Shown here: in pieces, positions 1 through 8,813 of the stretch
Layout of the letters: the number at the start of each line of letters is the position of its first letter
Numbering within the stretch: position 1 is the first letter of the stretch
Assembly: GCF_049446155.1 (NCBI RefSeq)
Contig: NZ_JBMSEE010000008.1
Location: forward strand, 186,001-250,000
Direction of reading: 5' to 3'
Source of the DNA: Rivibacter sp049446155
GTDB lineage: Bacteria > Pseudomonadota > Gammaproteobacteria > Burkholderiales > Burkholderiaceae_C
DNA: 64,000 nucleotides
Notes under the pieces: model-generated
What the model was told of the DNA's origin: nothing
Database searches by the model: none
The model's input: the letters and a program-made list of their open reading frames with translations, nothing else
Made by a program: the position numbers and the translations under genes

Positions 1-1244
1 CCGGCTCGGTGGAGAAGCTCGACGAGCTGGCCCTGCTCAAGCGCGCGCTGGTCGAAGGCAAGCAGGCCGTGGGTGCCGAGCTCGCAGCGGCGCGTCGCGC
101 ACGGGAACAGCGCCTGTCGAGCGCGCGCGTGCGGCGGCCCGCAGTGACGCAGCGGTTGGCCGAGCTGCCCGCCGACGCCGATCGGCGCGCCAGCCCTTTC
201 GAGGCCCGGCGCGAGCGCCAGCGCGCGCGGCTCGCACTGCCGGCCTTTCCGACCACGACGATCGGTTCGTTCCCGCAGACCGCCGCGATCCGCGCCGCGC
301 GCGCGGCCTTCAAGCGCGGCGAGCTTGCGGCCGACGCCTACCGCGACGCGATGCGCGAGGAGATCGCGCTGGCCGTGCGCGAACAGGAGGCGCTCGGGCT
401 GGACGTGCTGGTGCACGGCGAGGCCGAGCGCAATGACATGGTGGAGTACTTCGGCGAGCAGCTCGATGGCTTTGCGTTCACCGCCAACGGCTGGGTGCAG
501 TCCTACGGCTCGCGCTGCGTGAAGCCGCCGGTGCTTTACGGCGACGTCGCGCGGCCGCGGCCGATGACGGTCGAGTGGACGGCCTATGCGCAGCGCCTGA
601 CCGCGCGACCCATGAAGGGCATGCTGACGGGCCCGGTGACGATCCTGCAGTGGTCCTTCGTGCGCGACGACCAGCCGCGCGCCGACACCGCGCTGCAGAT
701 CGCGCTGGCGATCCGCGACGAGGTCGCGGATCTTCAGGACGCCGGCATCGGCGTGATCCAAATCGACGAGCCGGCGGTGCGCGAGGGCCTGCCGCTGCGG
801 CGTGCGCAGTGGGGCGCCTACCTGGCGTGGGCGGCGCGGGCGTTTCGCGTCGCCGCCGGCGCGGCGCGCGACGAGACCCAGATCCACACCCACATGTGCT
901 ATGCCGAGTTCAACGACATCCTGCCCGAGATCGCGTCGATGGACGCCGACGTGATCACGATCGAGACGAGCCGTTCCGGCATGGAGCTGCTGCGCGGCTT
1001 CGGCGCGTTCCGCTATCCGAACGAGATCGGGCCCGGCGTCTACGACATCCATTCGCCGCGCGTGCCGTCGGTCGAGGAGATGCTGGTTCTGCTGCGTCGG
1101 GCGGCCGCCGTGATCCCGCCCGAGCGGCTATGGGTCAACCCGGACTGCGGCCTGAAGACGCGCGGCTGGCCGGAAACGCGCGCTGCCTTGCGGCACATGG
1201 TCGAGGCGGCGGCGCGGCTGCGCGCCGAAGCGCCGGCCGGCTGA
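1..1244 (+). CDS. metE: Cobalamin-independent methionine synthase MetE, C-terminal part (5' truncated by window edge)
   Basis: MetE transfers a methyl group from 5-methyltetrahydropteroyltriglutamate to homocysteine, the last step of methionine synthesis in the cytoplasm. The reading frame is open from the first bases, so the N-terminal half lies outside the window; about 413 codons remain of a family that is usually near 760. The zinc ligands of the catalytic barrel are visible: HTHMC near nt 886-900 and the late cysteine in NPDCGLKTR near nt 1137-1163. TTIGSFPQT, the start of the C-terminal barrel, lies near nt 256-282. A GTG at nt 9 is only an internal codon. Identity is firm; the length is incomplete. 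Confidence 0.95.
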   Translation, partial: GSVEKLDELALLKRALVEGKQAVGAELAAARRAREQRLSSARVRRPAVTQRLAELPADADRRASPFEARRERQRARLALPAFPTTTIGSFPQTAAIRAARAAFKRGELAADAYRDAMREEIALAVREQEALGLDVLVHGEAERNDMVEYFGEQLDGFAFTANGWVQSYGSRCVKPPVLYGDVARPRPMTVEWTAYAQRLTARPMKGMLTGPVTILQWSFVRDDQPRADTALQIALAIRDEVADLQDAGIGVIQIDEPAVREGLPLRRAQWGAYLAWAARAFRVAAGAARDETQIHTHMCYAEFNDILPEIASMDADVITIETSRSGMELLRGFGAFRYPNEIGPGVYDIHSPRVPSVEEMLVLLRRAAAVIPPERLWVNPDCGLKTRGWPETRAALRHMVEAAARLRAEAPAG

Positions 1245-1260
1245 CCGAGCAGGAAGTCTT

Positions 1261-1269
1261 GGGGGGGGG
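1261..1269 (+). repeat. Intergenic run of nine G
   Basis: A homopolymer of nine guanines starts 17 nt after the metE stop, about 36 nt before the yajC -10-like TACAAT. It is the longest G run I noticed in the window. Such tracts can slip during replication. Confidence 0.6.
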
Positions 1270-1304
1270 CGAGCGGTGCGGCAGCCCGCGAGGGGTCCGG
1301 CCAC

Positions 1305-1310
1305 TACAAT
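1305..1310 (+). promoter_or_regulatory. -10-like TACAAT upstream of yajC
   Basis: TACAAT followed by CGACGG lies 36 nt upstream of the yajC GTG. The same CTACAATC/CTAAAATC pattern recurs before fba, purE, a 2Fe-2S protein gene and lipA in this window. No convincing -35 box is visible 17 nt upstream. Confidence 0.45.
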
Positions 1311-1346
1311 CGACGGCTTACCTTACAGACCCCCCAAGGACCCACC

Positions 1347-1673
1347 GTGTTCTTCATCTCCGAAGCCTACGCCCAGGCCGCGCCGGCCGCCGGCGGCGCC
1401 GAGTCCAGCTTGCTGTCGATGCTGCCGCTGGTGCTGATGTTCGTCGTGCTTTACTTCGTGATGATCCGCCCCCAGATGAAGCGGCAGAAGGAGCACAAGG
1501 CGATGATCGAGGCGCTTGCCAAGGGCGACGAGATCGTCACCGCGGGCGGCGTGCTGGGCAAGGTCGCCAAGCTGGGCGACAACTACTTGTCGATCGAAGT
1601 GGCCACCGGCGTCGAACTGCAAGTGCAGCGCAGCGCCGTGGTGCAGGTGCTGCCCAAGGGCACGCTGAAGTAA
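1347..1673 (+). CDS. yajC: Preprotein translocase accessory subunit YajC
   Basis: YajC is a small inner-membrane protein that associates with SecDF and the SecYEG translocon. The product is 108 aa, normal for the family. The GTG start gives the typical N-terminus FFISEAYAQA; a single membrane helix follows at about residues 22-42 (LLSMLPLVLMFVVLYFVMI), then a basic cytosolic stretch (RPQMKRQKEHK) and the YajC domain with TAGGVLGKV. The gene precedes secD and secF in the classical order, with a 117-nt gap before secD. The call is secure. Confidence 0.95.
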   Translation: MFFISEAYAQAAPAAGGAESSLLSMLPLVLMFVVLYFVMIRPQMKRQKEHKAMIEALAKGDEIVTAGGVLGKVAKLGDNYLSIEVATGVELQVQRSAVVQVLPKGTLK

Positions 1674-1790
1674 CCCGCTCGTGTTGCGCCGGGCCACGGG
1701 GCTCGGAACCATCGAGGCCGTGACGTCGTCAACCGCGACGCGCGGCCTTTCGCGCAACAGAGCGTCCATGCGCATGAAAGGACAGCGGCC

Positions 1791-3680
1791 ATGAACCGCT
1801 ACCCGTGGTGGAAGTACGCGATCATCGCTGTCGCGCTGCTGATCGGCCTGATCTATACCCTGCCCAACTTCTTTGGCGAGGCGCCGGCGGTGCAGGTCTC
1901 CAGCGGCAAGGCGACCCTCAAGCTCGACGCCAGTCTGGTGCCGCGCGTCGAGAAAGCGCTGGCCGACGCCGGCGTGACGGCCGACTTCGTGCAGTTCGAC
2001 GGCAACTCGGTCAAGGCGCGCTTCGCCGACACCGACACGCAGATCAAGGCCAAGGACGCGATCGCGCGTGCGCTCAACCCGGATGCCGCCGATCCGAGCT
2101 ACATCGTCGCGCTCAACCTGCTGAGCCGCTCGCCGACCTGGCTGGCCTCGCTGCACGCGCTGCCCATGTACCTGGGCCTGGACCTGCGCGGCGGCGTGCA
2201 CTTCCTGATGCAGGTCGACATGAAGGGCGCGCTGACCAAGCGCGCCGACGCGATGGCGGGCGACATGCGCACGCTGCTGCGCGACAAGAGCATCCGCCAC
2301 GCGGGCATCCAGCGCACGGGCGATGCCGTCGAAGTGCGCTTTCGCGACGCGGCCACGCGCAGTGCGGCACGCAACGTGTTGGCCGACGCGCTGCCTGACC
2401 TGGCGTGGACCGAGGGCGCGGAAGGCGCCGACCTCACGCTCGTCGGCGCACTCAAGCCCGAGGCCGCGCGCCGCGTGCAGGAGCAGGCGCTCAAGCAGAA
2501 CATCACCACGCTGCACAACCGCATCAACGAGCTGGGCGTTGCCGAGCCGGTGATCCAGCAGCAGGGCCTTGATCGTGTCGTCGTGCAGTTGCCCGGCGTG
2601 CAGGACACCGCCAAGGCCAAGGACATCATCGGCCGCACGGCAACACTCGAAGTGCGCCTGGTCGACGACAGCGTCGAGGCCGCGGCCGGCGCGGCGGGCA
2701 CCGGGCCGGTGCCCTTCGGCACCGAGCGCTACGTCGAGCGCGGCGGCGCGCCGCTGATCGTCAAGCGCCAGGTCATCCTGACCGGCGACAACCTGACCGA
2801 CGCGCAGCCCGGCTTCGACGGCCAGACGCAAGAGCCGGCCGTGCACCTGACGCTCGACGCCAAGGGCGCGCGCATCTTCCGCGACATCACGCGCGAGAAC
2901 GTCGGCAAGCGCATGGCGATCCTCTTGTTCGAGAAGGGCAAGGGCGAGGTCGTCACGGCGCCGGTGATCCGCAGCGAGATCGGCGGCGGTCGCGTGCAGA
3001 TCTCGGGCCGCATGACCACGCAGGAGGCCAGCGACACCGCGCTGCTGCTGCGTGCCGGCTCGCTGGCCGCGCCCATGGAGATCATCGAGGAGCGCACGAT
3101 CGGCCCGAGCCTGGGCGCCGAGAACATCGGCAAGGGCTTCGACAGCGTGAAATACGGCTTCGCCGCAATCGCGGTGTTCATGTGCCTGTACTACCTGCTG
3201 TTCGGTGTGTTCTCGACGCTGGCGCTGGCGCTGAACCTGGTGCTGCTGGTCGCGGTGCTGTCGATGCTGCAGGCCACGCTGACCCTGCCGGGCATCGCGG
3301 CCATCGCGCTGACGCTGGGCATGGCCATCGACGCCAACGTGCTGATCAACGAGCGCGTGCGAGAGGAGCTGCGCAACGGCCGTCCGCCGCAGCAGGCGAT
3401 CAGCGCCGGCTACGAGCACGCCTGGGCCACCATCCTCGACTCCAACGTCACCACGCTGATCGCCGGTGTCGCGCTGCTGGCCTTCGGCTCCGGCCCGGTG
3501 CGCGGCTTCGCGGTCGTGCACTGCCTGGGCATCCTGACCTCGATGTTCTCGGCGGTGTTCTTCTCGCGCGGCCTCGTCAACCTCTGGTACGGCCGCAAGA
3601 AGAAGCTCAAGAGCGTGTCGATCGGCCAGGTCTGGCGACCCGACGGCGGCAACGGCGACGCGCCGGCGGCCAAGGCCTGA
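1791..3680 (+). CDS. secD: Protein translocase subunit SecD
   Basis: SecD, an RND-family membrane protein, works with SecF to use the proton gradient to pull exported proteins through the Sec channel. The 629-aa product has an N-terminal membrane helix (residues 7-27), a large periplasmic region with LGLDLRGGVHF near residue 127, and a C-terminal block of membrane helices from about residue 445, including the conserved TLGMAIDANVLINER segment. Length matches proteobacterial SecD. The stop is 16 nt before secF, so the two are almost certainly co-transcribed. Confidence 0.96.
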   Translation: MNRYPWWKYAIIAVALLIGLIYTLPNFFGEAPAVQVSSGKATLKLDASLVPRVEKALADAGVTADFVQFDGNSVKARFADTDTQIKAKDAIARALNPDAADPSYIVALNLLSRSPTWLASLHALPMYLGLDLRGGVHFLMQVDMKGALTKRADAMAGDMRTLLRDKSIRHAGIQRTGDAVEVRFRDAATRSAARNVLADALPDLAWTEGAEGADLTLVGALKPEAARRVQEQALKQNITTLHNRINELGVAEPVIQQQGLDRVVVQLPGVQDTAKAKDIIGRTATLEVRLVDDSVEAAAGAAGTGPVPFGTERYVERGGAPLIVKRQVILTGDNLTDAQPGFDGQTQEPAVHLTLDAKGARIFRDITRENVGKRMAILLFEKGKGEVVTAPVIRSEIGGGRVQISGRMTTQEASDTALLLRAGSLAAPMEIIEERTIGPSLGAENIGKGFDSVKYGFAAIAVFMCLYYLLFGVFSTLALALNLVLLVAVLSMLQATLTLPGIAAIALTLGMAIDANVLINERVREELRNGRPPQQAISAGYEHAWATILDSNVTTLIAGVALLAFGSGPVRGFAVVHCLGILTSMFSAVFFSRGLVNLWYGRKKKLKSVSIGQVWRPDGGNGDAPAAKA

Positions 3681-3696
3681 GCGAGGAACGAAAGCC

Positions 3697-4731
3697 ATGG
3701 AATTCTTCCGCATCAAGCGCGACATCCCATTCATGAGGCACGCGTTGGTCTTCAACGCGATCTCGTTCATCACCTTCGCGCTGGCGGTGTTCTTCATCGC
3801 CACGCGCGGCTTGCACCTGTCGATCGAGTTCACCGGCGGCACCGTGCTCGAGGCCCAGTACACGCAGCCGGCTGACATCGGCAAGGTTCGCTCGGCGGTC
3901 GAGGCGCTGAATTTCGGCGAGGTGCAGGTGCAGAACTTCGGCACCTCGCGCGACGTGCTGATCCGCCTGCCGTTGCGCGGCGAGGTGAAGCAGCAGGAGG
4001 TGGTGGGCCGCGTCTTCGGCGCGCTGTGCGCGGCCGAACAGGGTCAGGTCAAGCAAAGCGAGGTCATCACCGACAAGGGCGAGCACATCAGCAAGCAGGT
4101 CTGCGAAGCGGCCGGCGGCGAGCCGGTCAAGCTGCAACGCAGCGAGTTCGTCGGCCCGACGGTCGGCGAGGAGCTCGCGCGCGACGGCGCCTACGCCCTG
4201 CTGGCCACGGTGGCCGGCATCATGCTCTACCTGTCGATCCGCTTCGAGTGGAAGTTCGCGGTCGCCGGCATCGTCGCGAACCTGCACGACGTGGTGATCA
4301 TCCTGGGCTTCTTCGCCTTCTTCCAGTGGGAGTTCTCGCTGTCGGTGCTGGCGGCGGTGCTGGCGGTGCTGGGCTACTCGGTCAACGAGTCGGTCGTGAT
4401 CTTCGACCGTATCCGCGAGGCCTTCCGCAAGTTCCGCAAGATGACCACGCCGCAGGTGATCGACCACGCGATCACCAGCACGATGAGTCGCACCATCATC
4501 ACCCACGGCTCGACGCAGATGATGGTGGTCTCGATGCTGCTGTTCGGCGGCCCGACACTTCACTACTTCGCGCTCGCACTGACGATCGGCATCCTGTTCG
4601 GCATCTACTCGTCGGTGTTCGTCGCTGCGGCGATCGCGATGTGGCTGGGCGTCAAGCGAGAGGATCTCGTGAAGGCGCAGGCGCGCAACGAAGGGGATCC
4701 CGACGATCCGAACGCCGGGGCCGTGGTGTAG
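3697..4731 (+). CDS. secF: Protein translocase subunit SecF
   Basis: SecF is the partner of SecD in the inner-membrane complex that drives late steps of protein export. The 344-aa product has a first membrane helix at about residues 20-40, the SIEFTGGTVLE motif typical of SecF just after it, a periplasmic loop, and five C-terminal helices with GYSVNESVVIFDRIRE, the SecF counterpart of the SecD charged helix. The start MEFFRIKRDIPFM is conserved in betaproteobacteria. Length compares with about 310-325 in many relatives, owing to a slightly long periplasmic loop. Confidence 0.96.
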   Translation: MEFFRIKRDIPFMRHALVFNAISFITFALAVFFIATRGLHLSIEFTGGTVLEAQYTQPADIGKVRSAVEALNFGEVQVQNFGTSRDVLIRLPLRGEVKQQEVVGRVFGALCAAEQGQVKQSEVITDKGEHISKQVCEAAGGEPVKLQRSEFVGPTVGEELARDGAYALLATVAGIMLYLSIRFEWKFAVAGIVANLHDVVIILGFFAFFQWEFSLSVLAAVLAVLGYSVNESVVIFDRIREAFRKFRKMTTPQVIDHAITSTMSRTIITHGSTQMMVVSMLLFGGPTLHYFALALTIGILFGIYSSVFVAAAIAMWLGVKREDLVKAQARNEGDPDDPNAGAVV

Positions 4732-4774
4732 AGTTCCACGATCCCTTATCAGCATAGGACCGCCGCCTAGCCCC

Positions 4775-7093
4775 ATGGCGACCGCTTCCCAGCCGTCGGC
4801 CCTTGCCGCGCAGGCCCGACGGGTCTTCGTGGAGTCGCTGGTTTGGGGCATTCCGTCGGCGGTCCAGCGCCTGCACGAGGGCGTCCACCGGTTGACCGAA
4901 GAGAAGGCTGCACCCGAGATCGCGCACAAGCGCCAGCACGCGCTGCTGGACCTTCAGGCGCCGCTGCCGCGCTTCCAGCACGTGCTCGTCGACCTGCTCA
5001 ACGCCGGGCCGCAGTCGCTGGCCTGGCGCACGCGCACCGGCACGCTGTCGCAGCAACTGCCTGCCGGCGCGCCGTTGCCGGCCCTGGAACTGGTCGACGA
5101 CGAAACCATCGAGATCGAGATCCTCGGCTCCCGGCTGGCGCTGGCGATCACCGACCAGGCCTCGTGGGAGTTCACCGACCTGCGCGCGCGCATGAGCAGC
5201 CTCGAGCACAACGAGGACCTGCCCTCCGACGACATCCTGCGTCCGCACGTGCTGGCGCGCATGGTGCTCGAAAGCTGGCGCGAGGCGGCTTTGACGCTCG
5301 AGCACTGGCGCATCTTCCAGGAAGTGATCCATCGGCATTTCGCCGAGCTCAGCGAAGAGGCCTACCACGAGACCAACCGCTGGCTGCTCGGCGAGGGCGT
5401 GCGCCCCGAGATCGACCTGAGGCCGTTCATCAAGGTCTCGCACGGATCGGGCGTCGCGCCGATTCCCATCACCTCGGGCTTCGGTGACCTGCAGCCCGGC
5501 GGCTCGGCTTCGGTCGTGCGGCGCGGCTCGGCGACGGTTGGCGTCGGGGCGCCGACCGGCGGCGTCCACGAAGAGACGCGCCTGATGACGCGCATGAGCG
5601 CCCTCGCCGCCGGCGGCGGCTCGAGCCATGCCGCGGCCGTGCTCGGGCGCCTCAACAAGCTGGTCGGCCGCTATGTGCCGGAGTTCGCGGCCACCGCGGT
5701 CGAGATGGCGTCTCCGGGGCTGGCCGCGGCGATCGCGGACCACCAGAGCATGATCCAGCGGCAGATGGCCACCACGGCGCGCGAGCGCGCGCTGATGTCG
5801 GCCCCCGCCATGCTCCAGGACCTGCAGCAGCGCAAGGAAGCGCTCAAGCAGGCGGCGGCCACGCCGGTCGAGCGCGCGACGATCGAGATCGTTGCGCTGC
5901 TGTTCCAGAGCATCCTGACCGAGGAGCGCATCCCTGCCGCCGTGCGCGTGTGGTTCGCGCGCCTGCAGATGCCGGTGCTGCGCGTCGCGGTCAGCGAGCC
6001 GGACTTCTTCGCCACCACCGATCACCCGGCGCGCAAGCTGATCGACCGCATGGGCGCGTGCGTGATGGGCTTCGACGCCACCTCGCGCGAGGTCGGCGAC
6101 GCGCTCGACAAGGAGATCAAGCGCGTCGTTCAGGTCGTCGAGGCCTACCCCGACACCGGCCGGCGCGTGTTCCAGACCGTGCTGACCGAGTTCGAGCGCT
6201 TCCTCGAGCACTACTTCAAGAACGAGAACGAGCTCACACGCAAGGGCGTGTCGCTGGCGCAGCAGGTCGAGCAGCGCGAGACGCTGGCGATCCAGTACAC
6301 GATCGAGCTGCGCAAGATGCTCAACGAGGTGCCTGTGCAAGAGGGCGTGCGCGCCTTCCTGTTCCACGTCTGGGCCGATGTGCTGGCGATGACTGCGCTG
6401 AAGTCCGATGCCCAGAGCGACCGCATCAAGGCGATGAAGCGCGCCGCGGCCGACCTGATCTGGTCGGCCAGCGCCAAGGTCTCGCGCGAGGAGCGCGCCG
6501 AGGTGATCAGCCGCTTGCCCGGACTCCTCAAGACGCTGCGCGAAGGCATGGCCGAGGCGGGTCTGCCGCCCGAGAAGCAGGACGAGCACGTCCAGGCCCT
6601 CAATGACTCGCTTGCGGCGGCCTTTACCGCGCGCGCCGCGGCCATCCCCGCCGAGCGGCTGGACGAGCTGATGGGCCGCCTCGAAACGCTCGAAGAGCTG
6701 CTGCCCGACGCCGATGACGTGCAGATCGATGAATCGATCGTCATGGACCTGTCGGGCCACGAGAGCACCGACTTGCAGGTCGTCACCGAAGGCGGCTCGA
6801 TGCCCACGCCGGCGATGCTGGCCTGGGCGCGCGAGCTTCAGGTCGGCGGTTGGTACATGCTTGAGCACCGTGGCCGCATCGAGCCGGTGCAGCTGGCCTG
6901 GCAGGGCTTGCGCAAGCAGCTGAGCCTGTTCGTCTCGCAGGATGGCCGTGGCACGTTGTTCCAGCAGAACCGCCTGGCGGCCTTCCTCCAGGCCGGCCTG
7001 CTCGTACCGGCGCAGGACGAGTCGCTGACGGTCAAGGCCACGCGCAGCGCGCTGGCCAAGCTCGACGTCGATCCGGGCCGGCTGTTCAGCTGA
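4775..7093 (+). CDS. DUF1631 family protein
   Basis: A 772-aa soluble protein without signal peptide or membrane helices, rich in Ala, Arg, Glu and Leu. It resembles the DUF1631 family of beta/gammaproteobacteria, whose function I cannot state. The N-terminal half (to about residue 210) and the C-terminal two thirds look helical; a Gly/Ser/Pro-rich linker lies at about residues 225-290. The C-terminal segment beginning ELQVGGWYMLEHRG, followed by VQLAWQ and LFVSQDGRGTLFQQ, resembles the PilZ-like end seen in this family, which would suggest second-messenger or motility links, but that is inference. Confidence 0.75.
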   Translation: MATASQPSALAAQARRVFVESLVWGIPSAVQRLHEGVHRLTEEKAAPEIAHKRQHALLDLQAPLPRFQHVLVDLLNAGPQSLAWRTRTGTLSQQLPAGAPLPALELVDDETIEIEILGSRLALAITDQASWEFTDLRARMSSLEHNEDLPSDDILRPHVLARMVLESWREAALTLEHWRIFQEVIHRHFAELSEEAYHETNRWLLGEGVRPEIDLRPFIKVSHGSGVAPIPITSGFGDLQPGGSASVVRRGSATVGVGAPTGGVHEETRLMTRMSALAAGGGSSHAAAVLGRLNKLVGRYVPEFAATAVEMASPGLAAAIADHQSMIQRQMATTARERALMSAPAMLQDLQQRKEALKQAAATPVERATIEIVALLFQSILTEERIPAAVRVWFARLQMPVLRVAVSEPDFFATTDHPARKLIDRMGACVMGFDATSREVGDALDKEIKRVVQVVEAYPDTGRRVFQTVLTEFERFLEHYFKNENELTRKGVSLAQQVEQRETLAIQYTIELRKMLNEVPVQEGVRAFLFHVWADVLAMTALKSDAQSDRIKAMKRAAADLIWSASAKVSREERAEVISRLPGLLKTLREGMAEAGLPPEKQDEHVQALNDSLAAAFTARAAAIPAERLDELMGRLETLEELLPDADDVQIDESIVMDLSGHESTDLQVVTEGGSMPTPAMLAWARELQVGGWYMLEHRGRIEPVQLAWQGLRKQLSLFVSQDGRGTLFQQNRLAAFLQAGLLVPAQDESLTVKATRSALAKLDVDPGRLFS

Positions 7094-7126
7094 GCCGCCG
7101 TCGGCTCGCCGCGGCGTGCAAACGAA

Positions 7127-7148
7127 ACGGCCACCCGAAGGTGGCCGT
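7127..7148 (-). terminator. Intrinsic terminator of the smg side
   Basis: A 9-bp perfect stem (ACGGCCACC / GGTGGCCGT) closes on a CGAA loop. On the minus strand the stem is followed by TTCGTTT, fitting termination of smg transcripts 18 nt after its stop; on the plus strand there is no T tract. Confidence 0.6.
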
Positions 7149-7166
7149 GGTCAGGGGCGCCGAGGC

Positions 7167-7619
7167 TCAGTGGATCAGCCGCTCGTCGGCGTCGACGAAG
7201 AGCTCGTCGAGGATCAGCGCATCGGGCTCTTCGCCCAGGCTCCAGAACACCATCAGCACGATGACCTTGAGGTCTTCGAGGGGCAAGGGGCTGCCGGGGA
7301 TGGCCATCGCGCGGTCGACCACCATCTCGCGCATGGCCGGCGCGAGCACGCCGGCCGATTCGAGGAAGCTGATGAAGCCGACCGAGGCGTCGCCGAGGCG
7401 CTCGCGTTCGCTGGCGGTGTAGATGCGCACGCCGGTGTCGGTCTGCGACTGCACGCCGGATTCGGCCGCTTCGGCCAAGCCCTCGAGCCAGGTCAAGGCG
7501 TCTTGGATTTCGTCGTTCTCGAACCCCACCGCGGAGAGCTTGCGGGAGAGCTGGCGCGGGTCGGGGCAGGCGTCCGGGCGCCAGTAGTTTTCGTACAGGT
7601 AGACCAGCACATCGAACAT
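7167..7619 (-). CDS. smg: Smg family protein (DUF494)
   Basis: A 150-aa acidic cytoplasmic protein of the Smg family, encoded beside dprA in many beta- and gammaproteobacteria; its molecular role is unknown. The start MFDVLVYLYENYW is the characteristic N-terminus, followed by LSAVGFENDEIQDALTWL and a C-terminal VIMMVFWS-like segment (VIVLMVFWSLGEEPDALILDELF). An upstream open frame continues to 8177 but only covers the antisense of dprA. The gene follows dprA with a 77-nt gap, and a -10-like TATCGT lies exactly 6 nt before this ATG, so a separate leaderless transcript is possible. Confidence 0.9.
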   Translation of the reverse strand: MFDVLVYLYENYWRPDACPDPRQLSRKLSAVGFENDEIQDALTWLEGLAEAAESGVQSQTDTGVRIYTASERERLGDASVGFISFLESAGVLAPAMREMVVDRAMAIPGSPLPLEDLKVIVLMVFWSLGEEPDALILDELFVDADERLIH

Positions 7620-7625
7620 GGATTC

Positions 7626-7631
7626 ACGATA
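7626..7631 (-). promoter_or_regulatory. -10-like TATCGT, 6 nt before smg ATG
   Basis: TATCGT on the minus strand is separated from the smg ATG by GAATCC. A start of transcription 7 nt after the hexamer would fall on the A of ATG. No Shine-Dalgarno sequence is visible. Confidence 0.35.
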
Positions 7632-7696
7632 CCACAGCACACCGTCCGGACCCCTGACAAGGACAAGCGGCCGGCGGTGAGCTTTTCGCGGATTCC

Positions 7697-8794
7697 TCAG
7701 GCACGCGAGACGCGCTGGATGCGCTGGCCGGGCAGGCGCGCGACGTCCCCGGCGAGCTCGAATTCCAGCAGTCGGGCGCTCAGCTCCTGCGGGGCGATGC
7801 CCGTGCGTGTCGACAGCTCGTCGAGCGTGACGGCGTCGAAGCCGAGCGCCGCGAGCAGCGGATCTTCTGAGGCGGGCGGCGGCTCGGGATCTGGCGCGGC
7901 CGGTCGCGGCAGATGCAGTTCCTCGAGCACGTCGGCAGCGCTTTCGACCAGCTTCGCCCCCTGGCGGATCAGTGCATGGCAGCCGCGCGACTGCGGGCTG
8001 TGGATCGAACCGGGAATGGCGAACACCTCGCGCCCCATTTCGCTCGCCAGCCGCGCGGTGATCAGCGAGCCCGACTGGAGGGCGGCCTCGACGACCAGCG
8101 TGCCCAGGCTGAGGCCGGCGATCAGCCGATTGCGCTGCGGAAAGTGATGCGCCAGGGGCGGCGCACCAAGCGGGCACTCACTGATCAGCAGGCCCTCGCG
8201 CGCAATGCGGTGCGCCAGTTCGAGGTGACGCTTCGGATAGACCCGGTCGATGCCGGTGCCCAGCACCGCGACCGTCGAGCCGGGGCCGTCGAGCGCGCCT
8301 GCGTGAGCCGCGCCGTCGATGCCCAGCGCCATGCCGGAGACGACGGTCAGTCCGGCGCGGCTGAGCGCCTGCGAGAACGCGCGCGCGTTCTCGGCGCCTT
8401 GCGGCGTCGGATTGCGGCTTCCGACGACGCCGATCGATGCCGCGCTCAGGAGCTCGGTTCGGCCCAGCGCATGCAGCAGCAGCGGCGGATCGGCGGTCTG
8501 CAGCAGCGAGGCGGGGTAGAGGGGATCGCCCAGCGTGATGATCGTGCGGGCGGCTTCGGATGGCGCCTGCAACCATTGCCATGTGGCGTCGGCCAGGGCC
8601 GAGAGGCCTTCGGGCGGTTCCGATAGGCGCTTGGCGGCCGCCGGGCCCAGCGCCTGTGCCCAGGCGCTGCTGGGTGCGTCGAAGACGGCTTGCGGGCCGC
8701 CAAAGCTCGCGAGCAGCTGACGCTGCGCCCCCGGGCCGAGCTCAGGGGTCAACAGCAGGCGCAGCCAAGCGCCCAGCTCGTCGCGGTCGATCAT
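7697..8794 (-). CDS. dprA: DNA-processing protein DprA
   Basis: DprA (Smf) protects incoming single-stranded DNA and loads RecA during natural transformation. The 365-aa product has an N-terminal helical region, the Rossmann core from about residue 120 with GVVGSRNPTPQG and SGMALGIDGAAHAGAL, the HHFPQRNRLIAGLS motif and ALQSGSLITARLA, then a C-terminal winged-helix segment (about residues 305-365: LDELSTRTGIAPQELSARLLEFEL). It lies 19 nt downstream of the LysM gene stop and is probably co-transcribed with it. Presence of dprA alone does not show competence. Confidence 0.95.
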   Translation of the reverse strand: MIDRDELGAWLRLLLTPELGPGAQRQLLASFGGPQAVFDAPSSAWAQALGPAAAKRLSEPPEGLSALADATWQWLQAPSEAARTIITLGDPLYPASLLQTADPPLLLHALGRTELLSAASIGVVGSRNPTPQGAENARAFSQALSRAGLTVVSGMALGIDGAAHAGALDGPGSTVAVLGTGIDRVYPKRHLELAHRIAREGLLISECPLGAPPLAHHFPQRNRLIAGLSLGTLVVEAALQSGSLITARLASEMGREVFAIPGSIHSPQSRGCHALIRQGAKLVESAADVLEELHLPRPAAPDPEPPPASEDPLLAALGFDAVTLDELSTRTGIAPQELSARLLEFELAGDVARLPGQRIQRVSRA

Positions 8795-8813
8795 CGGGCG
8801 CCGGCCCGCCGGC

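Noticed and set aside
1323..3944. 873-codon open frame on the minus strand opposite yajC and secD
   Set aside because: It is a mirror of strongly supported Sec genes in GC-rich DNA; the translation is low-complexity Ala/Arg/His/Gln with no domain.
4652..6868. 738-codon minus-strand frame opposite secF and the DUF1631 gene
   Set aside because: Low-complexity Arg/His/Gln/Leu composition typical of antisense frames at high GC; no start signal or family resemblance.
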